From assembly GCA_017457865.1 (NCBI GenBank), contig JAFTGN010000098.1:1-64000 (forward strand): a stretch of DNA of 64,000 nucleotides, in the 5' to 3' direction. Below are positions 1 to 9,482 of the stretch, piece after piece. This DNA is from Lachnospiraceae bacterium (GTDB lineage Bacteria; Bacillota; Clostridia; Lachnospirales; Lachnospiraceae). The translations under genes were made by a program, and so were the position numbers. The notes below the pieces were generated by a model that worked only from the letters and a program-made list of their open reading frames with translations, ran no database searches and had not been told where the DNA came from. Position 1 is the stretch's first letter. Each line of letters begins with the position of its first letter.

Positions 1-146
1 CTCTATTTGCCATACCCATCAATCAGCTATTCAGTATCAGATACGATGATATCCATGCCCTCGGGCTCTGTTTTAGAGGTAAAAAAACTTCGTCAAACCC
101 GCATGAATCTTGAATTTAGGGCTTGACAGAATAGGAAGGTATTTAC

Positions 147-403
147 ATGTCTATAGAGATTAGAAGGATGATAAAAGAAGAGTTTGATATGTTTTATCAG
201 TGGAGTGTGGAGCATCATGTGAAAGAATTATTAGAAGAAGCGCATATGTCTCAGGCGGAGGCAGTTAAGGAAACAACAGAAGAACTCGCAGAGATGCTTC
301 CAAATGGAATCATAATTACTTGATGACCATCGAAGAGAAAGACACCCAAAATCCTGTGGGATTTATCTGGACACTTCATGTAATGGACAGGGTGAAATTT
401 TAA
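147..403 (+). pseudogene. GNAT-family acetyltransferase remnant (frameshifted and truncated)
   Basis: The ATG at 147 opens a frame (begins MSIEIRRMIKEEFDMFYQW) that runs 58 codons to TGA at 321-323. It reads like the N-terminus of a GNAT N-acetyltransferase. The continuation (NYLMTIEEKDTQNPVGFIW) lies in another frame from about 308 and stops at 401-403. This pattern fits an indel near 300-310 plus loss of the acetyl-CoA-binding C-terminal half, since a normal GNAT needs roughly 80-100 more residues. No function is expected. The family call rests on general resemblance of the N-terminus and the GFIW strand. Confidence 0.55.
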
Positions 404-447
404 TTTTCATGCCTGGGGTAGCTTCGAACTGATAGAGGAGAAAAAGA

Positions 448-975
448 ATGGCTTTTGATTGTGGGTTTACAAAAGAGAATCACTGGTTTAGATACCGGGC
501 AGCTGCAATTATCATTGAGAATGGTTGTGTATTGTTTGCTGGAAATGAACGGGACGATTATTATTATTCCATCGGCGGTGGCGTACATATGGGGGAAACA
601 GCTGAAGATGCAGTACTTCGTGAAGTTTATGAAGAAACAGGTGTACAGTATGAGATTGACCATCTGGCTGTCATCCATGAGAACTTTTTCAATGAAAATC
701 AGGGAACACTGAAAGGTTTGGATTGCCATGAAATCTGTTTTTATTTTTTGATGAAACCCAGAGGTTCGCAGGAACTTCATAGCGACAGCTACACGTCTGG
801 AGTTCGTGAGGAAATGCACTGGCTTCCAATCAGAGAACTGGATTCCTATAAGGCATTTCCAAGTTTTTTGAAAAAGTATCTGTGTCAGGAGCATGTAGGG
901 ATAGAGCATATCGTAACAGATGAAAGAAAAAATCTGGATTTGAAACCGAGGGCATATAACAGCTTGAGTATCTGA
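448..975 (+). CDS. Nudix hydrolase
   Basis: This 175-residue protein has a complete Nudix box near residues 44-66 (GGGVHMGETAEDAVLREVYEETGV; pattern G-x5-E-x7-REVxEExGV). It should therefore hydrolyse a nucleoside diphosphate linked to another moiety, using Mg2+ held by the box glutamates. The substrate cannot be told from sequence. GGAG about 7 bases ahead of the ATG supports the start. The gene follows the broken acetyltransferase on the same strand, and no terminator is visible before the next gene. The C-terminal 30 residues after the Nudix fold have no recognisable motif. Confidence 0.8.
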   Translation: MAFDCGFTKENHWFRYRAAAIIIENGCVLFAGNERDDYYYSIGGGVHMGETAEDAVLREVYEETGVQYEIDHLAVIHENFFNENQGTLKGLDCHEICFYFLMKPRGSQELHSDSYTSGVREEMHWLPIRELDSYKAFPSFLKKYLCQEHVGIEHIVTDERKNLDLKPRAYNSLSI

Positions 976-1118
976 TAGAAGTGGTGCAAGTGAATAAGAA
1001 GGGTGTAGAGAACTGATACATGCAAGAACAATGTTCTCAAATGTAATCAGGAAGAAGATGTGGAGATTGGCGGAGTAAAACCTGAAAGGGAATTTATATG
1101 ATCAAAGGAGATGCAGTT

Positions 1119-2930
1119 ATGGTTGGAGAGAAGTTTACATTAATGCAGTATTCGGTCAGCGCTATTCTTGGGCTAATTGAGGCAGGACAATTCGTTATTC
1201 CGGAGATTCAGCGTCCATTTGTATGGAAGAGAAGTCAGGTAAGGGATCTGATCGATTCTCTGTATAACGGATATCCGACCGGTTATATCATTACCTGGAA
1301 AAACCCGGATGTGCAGACAAAGGACGGAACTGTTGCAGGAGGCAAACACGTACTGATCGATGGCCAGCAACGCATTACTGCCTTAATGTCTGCTATTTCC
1401 GGGTTGGAAGTTCTTGATGAGGATTTCGATAAGGGAAGGATAAAAATTGCCTTCAATCCGTTAGCTGATGATCCTACAAAGACCTTTGCAGTGCAGGATG
1501 CTTCACATTTGAAAGATAAAAAGTGGATCCCGGATATTTCTGAAGTATTCAGACCAGACTTCAAGCAGAGGGCATTTGAAAATGATTATGCTAGGAATAA
1601 TGATGGCGTGGATCTTGATGAATTGTCAGAGACAATTCTCAAACTGAAAGGTGTTGCAAATCGTCAGATAGGTGTCATAGAGCTGGAACACTCTTTGGAT
1701 ATAGACGAGGTCACGGAGATATTCATTAGGATCAATTCAAAAGGTACTCCGCTTAGCCAGTCGGATTTTGTCATGTCTAAAATGGCTGCTGATACAGTTC
1801 ACGGTGGAAATACCTTACGAAAGGTTGTGGATTACTTCTGCCATCTTGCAGTGAAGCCTGATTTCTACCCGCAGATGATCAAGGATGCAGAGTTTGAAAA
1901 GACGGAATTTGCATCTAAGATCAAGTGGCTGGCAAAAGACAACGAGGATATTTACGATCCGGATTATGGCGATATGCTCCGTGTGGCTTTTATGTACAGC
2001 TTTAACAGAGGCAGATTGGCAGATCTGGTTAGTCTGTTGTCAGGAAGGGATTTCGAGACAAGGGAGTACAAGGATGAAATCGTAGAGGATTCTTACTCCA
2101 AATTGAAGGATGGTATCCTGAAATTCATAAATGAATATAGTTTCGAGCAGTTTGTGTTGGCAATCAAAGGGGCTGGCTTCAAATCGAGTAAGCTGCTTAA
2201 CTCGCAGATGACGCTAGACTTTGCATATACTCTTTATTTGAAATTGCATGATGATCCCAATGTATCCCAGGGGCAGATCAAGAGGTTAGTACAGAAGTGG
2301 TTTGTGTTATCTACGTTAACTGGAAGGTATGTAGGATCTCCGGAATCTGTTATGAGCAGGGATATAAGACTTATCGTAGGAAAAGGATTCCGGCAATTCG
2401 CACAGGAGACGGAAGCCTCAGCATTATCGGATACATTCTGGCAGGTTACACTTCCACAGAATCTGGAAACAACCTCTGTCAACAGCCCGGCCTTTAATGT
2501 GTTCCTTGCTGCACAGAATTATCTGAAGAGTAGTTCGATGCTTATGAAGGGAACGATGATATCGGATCTCATAACGATCTCCGGTGATGTGCATCATATC
2601 TTTCCAAAGGCATATCTGAAAAAAAACGGTGTTGATAATAAGGGAAGATACAATCAGGTTGCGAACTACACATATCTGGATACGCAGGTGAATAAAGCGA
2701 TAAGCGATGATGCTCCGTGTGAGTACTTTGGCGTGATCCTTGAACAGTGCAAGACGAAGGATGTCCAGATTGGTAATATTGCTGATAAAAATGATTTGAT
2801 GAATAATTTAACAGAGAATGCCATCCCGGGAGATGTCGTTAATATGGATGTCAAGGATTACGAGGGATTCCTGGTGGAAAGACGAAAGCTTATGGCTGCG
2901 ATGATTGAGAAGTATTACAAGTCTTTGTAG
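1119..2930 (+). CDS. GmrSD-like DUF262/HNH nuclease, probable phage-defence restriction enzyme
   Basis: The N-terminus carries the DUF262 signature: [18 protein letters not shown] near residues 30-47 and the nucleotide-binding DGQQR motif at 81-85. The C-terminal part holds an HNH-type motif ([12 protein letters not shown], residues 489-500, followed by conserved Asn residues) like the DUF1524 nuclease half of GmrSD. At 603 residues this is a fused single-chain form. GmrSD relatives are type IV restriction enzymes that cut modified phage DNA, and that role is inferred here. The start at 1119 is preferred because AAAGGAG lies 8 bases upstream; an in-frame ATG at 1098 has a weaker site. No partner methylase or other defence gene is adjacent. 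Confidence 0.75.
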   Translation: MVGEKFTLMQYSVSAILGLIEAGQFVIPEIQRPFVWKRSQVRDLIDSLYNGYPTGYIITWKNPDVQTKDGTVAGGKHVLIDGQQRITALMSAISGLEVLDEDFDKGRIKIAFNPLADDPTKTFAVQDASHLKDKKWIPDISEVFRPDFKQRAFENDYARNNDGVDLDELSETILKLKGVANRQIGVIELEHSLDIDEVTEIFIRINSKGTPLSQSDFVMSKMAADTVHGGNTLRKVVDYFCHLAVKPDFYPQMIKDAEFEKTEFASKIKWLAKDNEDIYDPDYGDMLRVAFMYSFNRGRLADLVSLLSGRDFETREYKDEIVEDSYSKLKDGILKFINEYSFEQFVLAIKGAGFKSSKLLNSQMTLDFAYTLYLKLHDDPNVSQGQIKRLVQKWFVLSTLTGRYVGSPESVMSRDIRLIVGKGFRQFAQETEASALSDTFWQVTLPQNLETTSVNSPAFNVFLAAQNYLKSSSMLMKGTMISDLITISGDVHHIFPKAYLKKNGVDNKGRYNQVANYTYLDTQVNKAISDDAPCEYFGVILEQCKTKDVQIGNIADKNDLMNNLTENAIPGDVVNMDVKDYEGFLVERRKLMAAMIEKYYKSL

Positions 2931-2950
2931 AAAAAATTTAATCCCCAAAA

Positions 2951-2991
2951 CGGATTTGCTATATTTTTTATCTATGGCAAACCCGCTTTTT
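2951..2991 (+). terminator. Rho-independent terminator after the DUF262 gene
   Basis: A 9-bp stem (2951-2959 with 2977-2985, one A-C mismatch) is followed by CTTTTT. It separates the nuclease gene from metE. Confidence 0.75.
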
Positions 2992-3078
2992 AATGTATTT
3001 TACACGAATTTCCTATGCAGATATAATAAACCTACATCAAGCAAAACAGATGTGAATGATAGGTTATGGAGGTTGAAT

Positions 3079-5358
3079 ATGCATACATCAGTAGTAGGAT
3101 TTCCACGGGTTGGAAGATTAAGAGAATTAAAGTTTGCCACAGAAAAATATTTTAGAAAAGAAATCACAGCAGCAGAACTGGAACAGACTGCAAAAAACAT
3201 ACGTGTACAGCAGTGGAATCTGCAAAAGGAGAAGGAAGTTGATTACATACCTTCTAACGATTTTTCTTTTTATGACGGAGTGCTGGACACTGCGGTGCTG
3301 TTTCAGATTGTCCCAAAGTGCTACACACAGCTGGGTCTTTCTCCGTTGGATACCTATTTTGCGATGGCAAGAGGCTATCAGGGAGAAAAGGGAGACGTGA
3401 AGGCACTTGCCATGAAAAAGTGGTTCAATACCAACTACCATTACATTGTGCCAGAACTAGAAGATGACACAGAAATTCGCCTGACCGGAACCAAGCCATT
3501 TGACGAATATTTAGAGGCAAAGGCAGAGGGCATTGAAACAAAACCGGTAGTGGTGGGACCGTTTACCTTGCTGAAACTGACAAAATACCTTGGGGAAAAG
3601 AAAGCGGCTGATTTTGCAGAGCCGCTGATCACAGCATACCGGGAGTTACTTGCCAAATTCAACGAAATCGGTGCAAAGTGGATTCAGTTTGATGAACCGG
3701 CTTTGGTGCGTGACCTGACAGATGCGGATCTTTCTTTGTTTGCCGGATTGTATGATGGAATCCTGCCGGCAAAGGGAACCGTGAACGTGTTGTTACAGAC
3801 TTATTTTGGTGACATCCGTGATGGTTATGAACAGATTGTAGGATTAGATTTTGATGGAATCGGACTGGACTTCATCGAAGGAAAAGAAACCTTAAAGCTG
3901 TTACAGACTTATGGCTTTCCAAAAGGAAAACGCTTGTTTGCAGGCGTGGTCAATGGAAAAAATATCTGGCGCAACCGTTATGAGCAGACACTTTCCACAC
4001 TGAAAAGTGGATATGCAGAGGAAGTGGTGATCAGTACTTCCTGTTCCCTGCTCCATGTACCATATACATTAGCAAACGAGTCAAAACTTCCGGAAGAAGT
4101 GAAACAACATTTTGCGTTTGCAGAAGAAAAGCTGGAGGAACTGGCACAGCTGAAAGTGTTAAGTGAAGCAAAGGATGCTACCAAACAGGCGGCATATCAG
4201 AAGAATGTACAGCTTTTTGAAAAGAGAAGAAATGCAGAAGACGTGGATGTGAAAAAACGTGTCAGTGCCATTCAGGAGGAAGATTTCACCAGATTACCTG
4301 CTTTTGAAGAACGGGAATCCATTCAAAAGAAAACATTCCAGCTTCCAAAATTTCCTACCACGACCATCGGCTCTTTCCCACAGACTGCCGATGTGAAGGC
4401 CAAACGGGCAGAATGGAAGAAAGGGAAGATTACAGAAGAAGCATACAAAGCCTTTAACAGACAGAAGATTGCGGATTGTATTGCATTGCAGGAAGAAATC
4501 GGACTGGACGTGCTGGTACACGGAGAGTATGAACGCAATGACATGGTAGAATATTTCGGGGCTCATCTGGATGGCTATCTCTTTACAGAGAAAGCATGGG
4601 TGCAGTCCTATGGTACCCGTTGTGTAAAACCGCCGGTGATCTGGGGAGATATTAAAAGAAGCGAGCCAATCACAGTAGAATGGTCTGTTTATGCCCAAAG
4701 CCTGACAAAGAAACCTATGAAGGGCATGCTCACCGGACCGGTCACCATACTGAACTGGTCTTTCCCCAGAGAGGATATTTCCTTAAAAGAAAGTGCCTAC
4801 CAGATCGCATTGGCTATCCGGGATGATGTACTGGATCTGGAAGCCAATGGCATCCGGATCATTCAGGTCGACGAAGCTGCACTGAGAGAAAAGCTGCCTC
4901 TTAGAAAGTCTGACTGGTACAGCGAATATCTGGATTGGGCCATCAAAGCTTTTCGACTGGTACACAGCGGTGTGAAACCGGAAACCCAGATTCATACCCA
5001 TATGTGTTATAGTGAGTTTACGGACATCATTCCTGCCATTGATGACATGGATGCGGACGTGATTACATTTGAAGCATCCAGATCAGATTTGCAGATATTG
5101 GATGCATTGCAGGAACATCATTTCAAAACAGAGGTGGGACCGGGTGTGTACGATATCCATTCCCCAAGAGTACCATCTGTACAGGAAATCGTAACTGCTC
5201 TTGAGAAGATGGCAGAAAAAGTAGATCCAGATAAACTTTGGGTCAATCCGGACTGCGGTTTGAAGACGAGAGGAACCAAAGAAACCAAACCAAGTCTGGT
5301 AAATTTGGTACAGGCAGCTGTTCAGTTTAGAGAAAGCCACAGTGGTGAAAAACTGTAA
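3079..5358 (+). CDS. metE: Cobalamin-independent methionine synthase
   Basis: MetE transfers the methyl group of 5-methyltetrahydropteroyl-triglutamate to homocysteine in the cytosol, the last step of methionine synthesis, without B12. The 759-residue length is usual for the family. Both halves are present: the N-terminal half begins [15 protein letters not shown], and the catalytic C-terminal half begins around [12 protein letters not shown]. The zinc ligands are visible in IHTHMCYS and [11 protein letters not shown]. The start at 3079 is fixed by GGAGG six bases upstream, so about 170 bases of open frame before it are not coding. No SAM or cobalamin riboswitch was recognised in the short leader. 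The window also encodes a B12-dependent enzyme (metH), giving two routes. Confidence 0.96.
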   Translation: MHTSVVGFPRVGRLRELKFATEKYFRKEITAAELEQTAKNIRVQQWNLQKEKEVDYIPSNDFSFYDGVLDTAVLFQIVPKCYTQLGLSPLDTYFAMARGYQGEKGDVKALAMKKWFNTNYHYIVPELEDDTEIRLTGTKPFDEYLEAKAEGIETKPVVVGPFTLLKLTKYLGEKKAADFAEPLITAYRELLAKFNEIGAKWIQFDEPALVRDLTDADLSLFAGLYDGILPAKGTVNVLLQTYFGDIRDGYEQIVGLDFDGIGLDFIEGKETLKLLQTYGFPKGKRLFAGVVNGKNIWRNRYEQTLSTLKSGYAEEVVISTSCSLLHVPYTLANESKLPEEVKQHFAFAEEKLEELAQLKVLSEAKDATKQAAYQKNVQLFEKRRNAEDVDVKKRVSAIQEEDFTRLPAFEERESIQKKTFQLPKFPTTTIGSFPQTADVKAKRAEWKKGKITEEAYKAFNRQKIADCIALQEEIGLDVLVHGEYERNDMVEYFGAHLDGYLFTEKAWVQSYGTRCVKPPVIWGDIKRSEPITVEWSVYAQSLTKKPMKGMLTGPVTILNWSFPREDISLKESAYQIALAIRDDVLDLEANGIRIIQVDEAALREKLPLRKSDWYSEYLDWAIKAFRLVHSGVKPETQIHTHMCYSEFTDIIPAIDDMDADVITFEASRSDLQILDALQEHHFKTEVGPGVYDIHSPRVPSVQEIVTALEKMAEKVDPDKLWVNPDCGLKTRGTKETKPSLVNLVQAAVQFRESHSGEKL

Positions 5359-5384
5359 ATTTGTAGAATTGACGAATATCGCCA

Positions 5385-5417
5385 ACACTGGTTTGCTATG
5401 GTAAGCCAGTGTTTTTT
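5385..5417 (+). terminator. Terminator after metE
   Basis: A strong 12-bp stem (ACACTGG... with ...CCAGTGT), a TATG loop and a following run of six T. Confidence 0.9.
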
Positions 5418-5509
5418 GAATACAAAAAACTTGTCTCACAGACATTAAGGAAATAGGACTTTTCTAATATGCAAAAGAAAGGAATTTCAGGAGAATTTTT
5501 TTTAAGGTA

Positions 5510-5538
5510 TTTACGAATGAAGAGAAATTTTATATAAT
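5510..5538 (+). promoter_or_regulatory. Sigma-A promoter of the amidase gene
   Basis: TTTACG (5510-5515) and TATAAT (5533-5538) are separated by exactly 17 bases. Transcription would start near 5545, about 85 bases before the coding start. Confidence 0.75.
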
Positions 5539-5628
5539 AAGACGGTATGCAGAAAAAACTGCACAGGGGAAAGCTGGAATTCTGGCTTGGAAGACATACC
5601 AAAAATACAGAAATGGAGAATGAAAAAC

Positions 5629-6876
5629 ATGAGCTACAGTAAGAAAATTTTAGCGGTTCTGCTGGCTATGGTGTTGGTGTTTGGCGGATGCGGAAACAAG
5701 GACAATCTGGCAATTTCTGACACAAGCAGTTCCGGGGAATCCGTCAGTGTCTCTGCGGAAGAATCTGCGTATCCTTCTACGGAGTCAGAGTCTGAAACAG
5801 AGAGTGCTTCCGCAGAAGAGGTCGAGACAGAATCGGAGACGGTGGAGCATGGGACTGAAACAGCAGAGGAAAATGGTCTGTTGCCAGATACTGCATTTCA
5901 GACCGTAGAAGAGACGGTATATGCCATTTCCAATGTGAATTTACGTCGTCAGCCTACCACAGAACAGGACAATGTAGAGACCGTTTTACAGGCAGGTGCA
6001 CAGGCAGTCAGAACCGGTTACCGAGATGACTGGAGCATTCTGGAGTATCAGGGACAGAAGTTATATGCTTCTAGTACCTATCTGACCACAGATGCACCGC
6101 AGCCTTCTTCATCTGCTTCCGAATCAGAAGGAAGTGATGTGGCACAGGCATCTGATCAGAACGACGACAAAAATCAGGGGGAAGACAGCACACAACCGGC
6201 AACCCAACCTACAGCACCTGCTGTTACACCATCTGCCAACGGAGGCGGAAGAATCGTGTGTATTGACGCCGGTCATCAGCAATACGGCATCAGTGATACC
6301 GAGCCAAATGGACCAGGTTCTACTGAGATGAAGGCAAAGCTGACCACCGGTACCCAGGGTGTGGCGACTGGCAAGACAGAGTACCAGCTGAATCTGGAAG
6401 TTTCCCTGTTGTTAAAGCAGGAATTACTGAACAGAGGCTATCAGGTTGTCATGATTCGTGAGACAAATGACTGTCCGGCATCCAATGCAGAACGTGCCAT
6501 TACCGCCAATGAAAGCGGTGCCAGCATTTTCGTCCGCATTCATGCCAACAGTTCTACCGATTCTTCTATGAATGGATGTCTGACCATGGCACCGACTGCG
6601 GCAAACCCATATGTTTCTTATCTGGCAGCACCCAGTCAGTCCCTGTCTCAGTCTATTGTGAATCATATTTGTGCCAATACCGGTTTCCGAAACATCGGTG
6701 TGCTTGGAACAGACAACATGACCGGCATCAACTGGTGTACCATTCCGGTTTCTATCGTAGAGATGGGTTATATGTCTAATCCGGATGAGGACGTGAAGAT
6801 GTCTGATCCCACATACCAGAGCCTGATTGCTTCCGGTATTGCAGACGGCATCGACGAATACTTTGCTTCCCATTGA
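5629..6876 (+). CDS. Lipoprotein N-acetylmuramoyl-L-alanine amidase with SH3 domain
   Basis: This is a zinc amidase that should cleave the bond between muramic acid and the peptide stem of peptidoglycan at the outer face of the membrane. The N-terminus is a lipoprotein signal (SYSKKILAVLLAMVLVFGGC). It is followed by a Ser/Glu-rich linker, a bacterial SH3 domain (about residues 100-160, containing VNLRRQPT), a second low-complexity linker, and an Amidase_3 domain. The catalytic zinc ligands and base are visible in CIDAGH, the downstream TEYQLNLE, RIHANS and SIVEMGY. ATG at 5629 is chosen because GGAG lies about 10 bases upstream and the signal peptide starts there; ATG at 5620 is an alternative. 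It is a single-gene unit with its own promoter. Confidence 0.88.
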   Translation: MSYSKKILAVLLAMVLVFGGCGNKDNLAISDTSSSGESVSVSAEESAYPSTESESETESASAEEVETESETVEHGTETAEENGLLPDTAFQTVEETVYAISNVNLRRQPTTEQDNVETVLQAGAQAVRTGYRDDWSILEYQGQKLYASSTYLTTDAPQPSSSASESEGSDVAQASDQNDDKNQGEDSTQPATQPTAPAVTPSANGGGRIVCIDAGHQQYGISDTEPNGPGSTEMKAKLTTGTQGVATGKTEYQLNLEVSLLLKQELLNRGYQVVMIRETNDCPASNAERAITANESGASIFVRIHANSSTDSSMNGCLTMAPTAANPYVSYLAAPSQSLSQSIVNHICANTGFRNIGVLGTDNMTGINWCTIPVSIVEMGYMSNPDEDVKMSDPTYQSLIASGIADGIDEYFASH

Positions 6877-8328
6877 TCAAATACATTGACCCAGCAGTTC
6901 CACTGCCATTGGAATCTGCTCTAAGCGAAGCGCAGAGTAGTTGATGAGAAACGTGGGAACCGTATGTTCATATGTACCATGATAAAATTGTGACAGACTG
7001 GAAATACGGAGGCCCTTTGCGGCAGCTTTTTGCTGAATTTGTGCCTCTGTCAGACTGCTCTGTATCCGCAGCAGGAAATGAAGCCCTGCGTCTTCTTCTG
7101 TAATGGTGACTTTGGAAGACAAGGGGCTTTTTTTGATGCAGGAAAGCAGTTCATCCCGTTGATTGCGGTAAAATTTCCGCATCCGGTTGATGTGTTTTTC
7201 AAAATACCCTTCCCGAAGAAACTTGGCGAGGGTATACTGTTCAAAATTAGAAACTGTAGCAGAATAAAAACCCAGTTTCTGCTGAAACAATTCCATCAAA
7301 TGGGGAGGCAGTACCATGTAACTGATACGAATGGTAGAAGTCAGGCTTTTGGTAAATGTATTGATATAGATGACTTTTTCCATTTGATCCAGACTTTGCA
7401 GAGAGCGGATAGGTTTCCCCATTAGCCGGAACTCGCAGTCATAATCGTCCTCAATGATATACCGGCCATCCGAAGCAGCCGCCCAGTTCAGCAATTCATT
7501 CCGGCGATTGATGGATGTGACGATTCCGGTAGGAAAATGATGGGTTGGAGAGATATGCAGAATGTCACAATCGCTCTGTTCCAGTTCTTCCATACAGATA
7601 CCGCTGCGATCCATGGAAAGATGGCGGACAGCAACCTGTTGTGCGGCGTAAATACGGGCAATTTTGGTATAACCGGGATTTTCAATGGCATACACTTTTT
7701 CTCTTCCCAAAAGCTGAATCAGCAGGCCATACAGGTACTCTGTGCCGGCACCGATGATCACCTGCTCCGGGGATACCTGCATGCCACGAAACTGTTGCAA
7801 ATGCTCTGCTATGGCAGCGCGTAATTCCGGTATGCCGATACCGGGAGGATTGGTCATCAGTTCTGTACTTTTTTCTGCCATGATTTCACGCATCAGTTTC
7901 ATCCATGTGGCAAAAGGAAACCGTTCCGCACAAGTCTGGTTGCTGGCAAAATCCACCTGATAGGCAACAGGTGCTTCCTTGACAACTGAAACACCAGCGT
8001 CAGATTCCTGCTTGAAGGCAGAAGAGGAGGCCTCGGAAGCACAGGAGGCGTGAACCCGGTCAGATTTTGGAGAATATACCAATTCTGTAATATCAGACAC
8101 ATAGTAGCCCTTCTTTGGAAGAGAATAAATATAGCCCTCTGCCAACAGCTGGGCATAGGCATTTTCAATGGTAATGGTACTGATATTCAGATGCTTGGCA
8201 AAGCTGCGCTTAGAGGGCAGCCGGTCTTGGGGCTTTAGGGTACCGGATACAATATCTTCTTTGATGCTATGATATAAATGTTCATATAGGCTGGCATTGC
8301 CAATGTCGGAAAAAGAATAAGTCAGCAT
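6877..8328 (-). CDS. pdxR: MocR/PdxR-type regulator (GntR winged helix fused to aminotransferase fold)
   Basis: The 483-residue protein has an N-terminal GntR winged-helix domain (about residues 10-75, with GTLKPQDRLPSKRSFAKHL). A fold-type I aminotransferase-like domain follows, with the PLP lysine in NTFTKSLTSTIR. This architecture is the MocR family. Members called PdxR sense pyridoxal phosphate and control vitamin B6 genes. The gene is divergent from a pyridoxal/pyridoxamine kinase, which makes B6 control the obvious role (inference). The start at 8328 is set by AAAGGAG six bases upstream. The shared intergenic region holds an inverted repeat suited to the dimer. It ends against the amidase gene with no spacer. 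Confidence 0.85.
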   Translation of the reverse strand: MLTYSFSDIGNASLYEHLYHSIKEDIVSGTLKPQDRLPSKRSFAKHLNISTITIENAYAQLLAEGYIYSLPKKGYYVSDITELVYSPKSDRVHASCASEASSSAFKQESDAGVSVVKEAPVAYQVDFASNQTCAERFPFATWMKLMREIMAEKSTELMTNPPGIGIPELRAAIAEHLQQFRGMQVSPEQVIIGAGTEYLYGLLIQLLGREKVYAIENPGYTKIARIYAAQQVAVRHLSMDRSGICMEELEQSDCDILHISPTHHFPTGIVTSINRRNELLNWAAASDGRYIIEDDYDCEFRLMGKPIRSLQSLDQMEKVIYINTFTKSLTSTIRISYMVLPPHLMELFQQKLGFYSATVSNFEQYTLAKFLREGYFEKHINRMRKFYRNQRDELLSCIKKSPLSSKVTITEEDAGLHFLLRIQSSLTEAQIQQKAAAKGLRISSLSQFYHGTYEHTVPTFLINYSALRLEQIPMAVELLGQCI

Positions 8329-8351
8329 TGCAGGCTCCTTTCTGAAAATGT

Positions 8352-8405
8352 CTAACTGACTATAAAATATTGTGCAAAATTGATCATTCAAATATGGTCA
8401 GTTTG
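8352..8405. promoter_or_regulatory. Candidate PdxR operator: inverted repeat between pdxR and the kinase gene
   Basis: CTAACTGACTATA (8352-8364) and TATGGTCAGTTTG (8393-8405) form a near-perfect inverted repeat, with centres about 41 bp or four helical turns apart. A -10-like TATTATACT follows at 8406-8414 for the kinase gene, but no good -35 is visible. This suits an activator-dependent promoter. The role is inferred. Confidence 0.5.
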
Positions 8406-8481
8406 TATTATACTAGAGAAGATGAGAAAAGTAAAGGGACTGCACCGTTGCAGTCTGGAAATTGGAGGAATGAATAGAATC

Positions 8482-9324
8482 ATGAAAAGAGTTTTGACAA
8501 TACAGGATATTTCTTGTCTGGGAAAATGTTCTCTGACAGTGGCACTGCCGGTGATCTCTGCCGCAGGCTCTGAAACAGTGATCCTGCCTACCGCAGTCTT
8601 ATCCACTCATACCATGTTTCAGGGGGTTACCTTTCGGGATTTGACGGAAGACATCCTGCCCATCACTTCTCACTGGAAGAAAGAACAGATACAGTTTGAC
8701 GGTATCTATACCGGTTATCTGGGCTCCATTGAACAGGTGGATCTGATCTTACAGGTTATGGCAGAATTCGGACAGGGCAATACCGTAAAAATCGTGGACC
8801 CGGTAATGGCAGATAGAGGAAAACTATATACAGGTTTCAATATGACATTTGTAGAAAAAATGAAAGAGTTGTGCGCCGCAGCAGATGTGGTACTGCCCAA
8901 TATTACGGAGGCCTCTTTCATGACCGAACTTCCATACAAAGAGGATTATGGGGAGGATTACATTGAGGAATTGCTGTTACAGATGTCTGCTTTTTGTAAA
9001 GGAAAGATCGGACTGACCGGTGTTTCTTTTGGGGCAGATGAAATCGGTGTCATGGTATATGATACACAGACAGGAACATTTTTCCGATATTTTACAAAAA
9101 AATATCCAGTTGCCTTTCACGGAACAGGAGATATCTTTGCCAGTACCGTCACTGGTGCATTGATGAAAGGAAAAAACATAGAAGACGCATTTGCAGTTGC
9201 AGTAGACTTTACCGCAGAGATTATTCGTGTTACACTGGAAAACCCAAATCATCGTACATATGGTGTGGATTTTGAAACTGCACTGCCTTATTTGTGGAGG
9301 CGATTGTCCATGGACAAAGAATAA
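8482..9324 (+). CDS. pdxK: Pyridoxal/pyridoxamine kinase (PfkB/ribokinase-like fold)
   Basis: The protein phosphorylates pyridoxal or pyridoxamine with ATP in the vitamin B6 salvage pathway. The N-terminus KRVLTIQDISCLGKCSLTVA and the C-terminal nucleotide/catalytic segment HGTGDIFASTVTGALMKG are typical of the pyridoxamine kinase family, as is PNITEASFMTELPY in the middle. With the start at 8482 it has 280 residues, a normal length. Two ATGs compete. ATG 8470 sits only one base after GGAGG, and ATG 8482 is 13 bases away, so the exact start is uncertain; the later one matches the family N-terminus. It is transcribed away from the PdxR-like regulator. Confidence 0.9.
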   Translation: MKRVLTIQDISCLGKCSLTVALPVISAAGSETVILPTAVLSTHTMFQGVTFRDLTEDILPITSHWKKEQIQFDGIYTGYLGSIEQVDLILQVMAEFGQGNTVKIVDPVMADRGKLYTGFNMTFVEKMKELCAAADVVLPNITEASFMTELPYKEDYGEDYIEELLLQMSAFCKGKIGLTGVSFGADEIGVMVYDTQTGTFFRYFTKKYPVAFHGTGDIFASTVTGALMKGKNIEDAFAVAVDFTAEIIRVTLENPNHRTYGVDFETALPYLWRRLSMDKE

Positions 9325-9340
9325 CAGGACACAAAAAAAC

Positions 9341-9420
9341 AGGACTGACCATAGAAGAGAAGAATTGTCGCATCAAATGGAGATGCGTCAGCAACTTGTT
9401 CTCCTTCTTGTGTCAGTCCT
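9341..9420 (-). terminator. Long hairpin terminator of the serC-serA unit
   Basis: AGGACTGAC (9341-9349) pairs with GTCAGTCCT (9412-9420). Further pairing inside (AGAAG/CTTCT, GCATC/GATGC) gives a roughly 80-base hairpin. Read on the minus strand it is followed by GTTTTTTTG. It lies between the convergent kinase and serA genes. Confidence 0.7.
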
Positions 9421-9482
9421 ATGTTTATGTGAAAATATAATCTTTATTTCTGTAAGTTTAGCAAGTATATTATTCCATCGGA

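Noticed and set aside
1..126. Frame open from the window edge to TGA at 124-126 (ends SVLEVKKLRQTRMNLEFRA)
   Set aside because: It could be the 3' end of an upstream gene, but 41 codons with no recognised motif are not enough to call it.
1028..1038. GAACAATGTTC palindrome near the DUF262 gene
   Set aside because: It resembles a LexA box but has a three-base and not a four-base centre, and there is no promoter around it.
2931..3078. In-frame extension of metE upstream of 3079 and a SAM riboswitch
   Set aside because: The extension overlaps the terminator of the previous gene and has no family similarity. No SAM-I core (for example kink-turn and GAGGGA-type segments) is visible.
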